A stretch of 64,000 nt of DNA from Saccharicrinis sp963677245 (lineage in GTDB: Bacteria; Bacteroidota; Bacteroidia; Bacteroidales; Marinilabiliaceae), in assembly GCA_963677245.1 (NCBI GenBank), contig OY781921.1, forward strand, positions 558,001 to 622,000, written 5' to 3'. Made by a program: the position numbers and the translations under genes. Each line of letters begins with the position of its first letter. Position 1 is the stretch's first letter. Positions 63,545 to 64,000 of this stretch are shown piece after piece. Under the pieces are notes generated by a model, which saw only the letters and a program-made list of their open reading frames with translations, was not told the origin of the DNA and ran no database searches.

Positions 63545-64000
63545 ATGTCATTGGATAACATACATATCAAAAATGGTCAACGAAAGATTATTGAAGTCAA
63601 TCAGTTGTTTAAAGAACTTGCCGGAAAACAGGTTCTTAAAGGATTTGATGTAGATTTATATGATGGTGAATGTTTAGTTGTGATTGGAAAATCAGGAGCT
63701 GGAAAAACAGTTATGATTCGTTGCATGGTAGGATTAATGACCGGAGAAAAAGGAAAAATCAGCATTTTTGACAAGAATATTCCTAATCTGGATCAGAAAG
63801 AACTGGATGAATTACGCCTGCATATTGGTTTTTTATTTCAGGGAAGTGCTTTATACGATTCTATGTCGGTTAGAGAAAATCTTGAATTTCCTTTAAGAAG
63901 ACATCGGAAAAAATTCTCTAGTAAAGAGGCCATTGAAAAATTAATCCGCGAAGTATTGGCAAGTGTGGGATTGGAACATGCCATTGACCTGATGCCTTCT
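63545..64000 (+). CDS. mlaF: MlaF-like ABC transporter ATP-binding protein (cut by window edge)
   Basis: 152 codons are visible from the ATG at 63545; the frame runs off the window. It has the Walker A motif VIGKSGAGKTVMIRCMVGL and the Q-loop FLFQGSALYDSMSVRENLEFPL, both typical of MlaF-type ATPases. The signature motif and Walker B lie beyond the end. It follows mlaE directly and forms the lipid transporter with it. Confidence 0.93.
   Translation, partial: MSLDNIHIKNGQRKIIEVNQLFKELAGKQVLKGFDVDLYDGECLVVIGKSGAGKTVMIRCMVGLMTGEKGKISIFDKNIPNLDQKELDELRLHIGFLFQGSALYDSMSVRENLEFPLRRHRKKFSSKEAIEKLIREVLASVGLEHAIDLMPS

Noticed and set aside
1..64000. CRISPR arrays, tRNA or rRNA genes, defence systems, prophage
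   Set aside because: No regular direct repeats, no RNA gene patterns, and no recognisable defence or phage structural genes were seen; the only phage-like hint is the 212-residue protein at 1384.

Overview
The window looks like a chromosomal segment of a Bacteroidota bacterium, probably a marine or sediment plant- or algal-polysaccharide degrader of the Marinilabiliales type. The lineage below phylum is inference. The evidence is AT-rich DNA, SusC/SusD pairs, a hybrid two-component regulator with an AraC output domain, C-terminal type IX secretion signals, Bacteroidota-type lipoprotein signals and -7 promoter elements of the TAnnTTTG kind. No rRNA, tRNA or CRISPR array was seen.

Layout. 1-1195: the 3' end of thioredoxin reductase (cut by the window edge) and a DUF2062 membrane protein. 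1384-2929: an overlapping two-gene unit of unknown function (a GCQ-motif protein resembling phage-associated proteins, and a three-helix membrane protein), followed by an IS5-like element whose insertion falls in the stop codon of the second gene. 4420-7359: a response regulator and a TPR sensor kinase. 7693-11828: a TonB-dependent receptor and a beta-propeller phytase. 11969-15006: thpR, then a gene for a TonB C-terminal-domain protein split in two by an IS256-family element with an 8-bp target duplication; the two halves rejoin in frame.

15214-40334 (all minus strand) is a pectin utilisation locus. In transcription order it encodes GH28, GH105, PL1, SusC, SusD, a probable surface glycan-binding protein, a second PL1, a CE12 acetylesterase, GH43, DUF4861, an alpha/beta hydrolase, two CE8 pectin methylesterases, PL9 and 2-keto-3-deoxygluconate kinase. 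It ends at a strong terminator, and internal hairpins may set expression steps. A divergent HTCS regulator (40612-45000) probably senses pectic oligosaccharides. Next to it lie uxaB-uxaA-uxaC (galacturonate to 2-keto-3-deoxygluconate), a LacI regulator, and a perfect 16-bp palindrome in the uxaB promoter region. Together these genes demethylate, deacetylate, cleave and import pectin and take galacturonate to KDPG; kduI, kduD and a KDPG aldolase are not in the window.

50755-57509 (minus) carries GH42, GH3 and GH31 enzymes, a set that would suit galactosylated xyloglucan oligosaccharides. 57796-60638 has a DUF4914-like protein with a PEPCK-type P-loop and an XRE-cupin regulator. 61053-62345 is a PAS histidine kinase interrupted by one in-frame UGA just before its H box. 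The window ends with a 50-residue basic protein gene and an MlaE/MlaF-type lipid ABC transporter, the ATPase being cut by the edge.

I found no clear wholly new system. The best candidates for a closer look are the DUF4914/XRE-cupin neighbourhood, the 212-aa/305-aa gene pair, and the three cases of gene alteration (two IS insertions, one nonsense codon).
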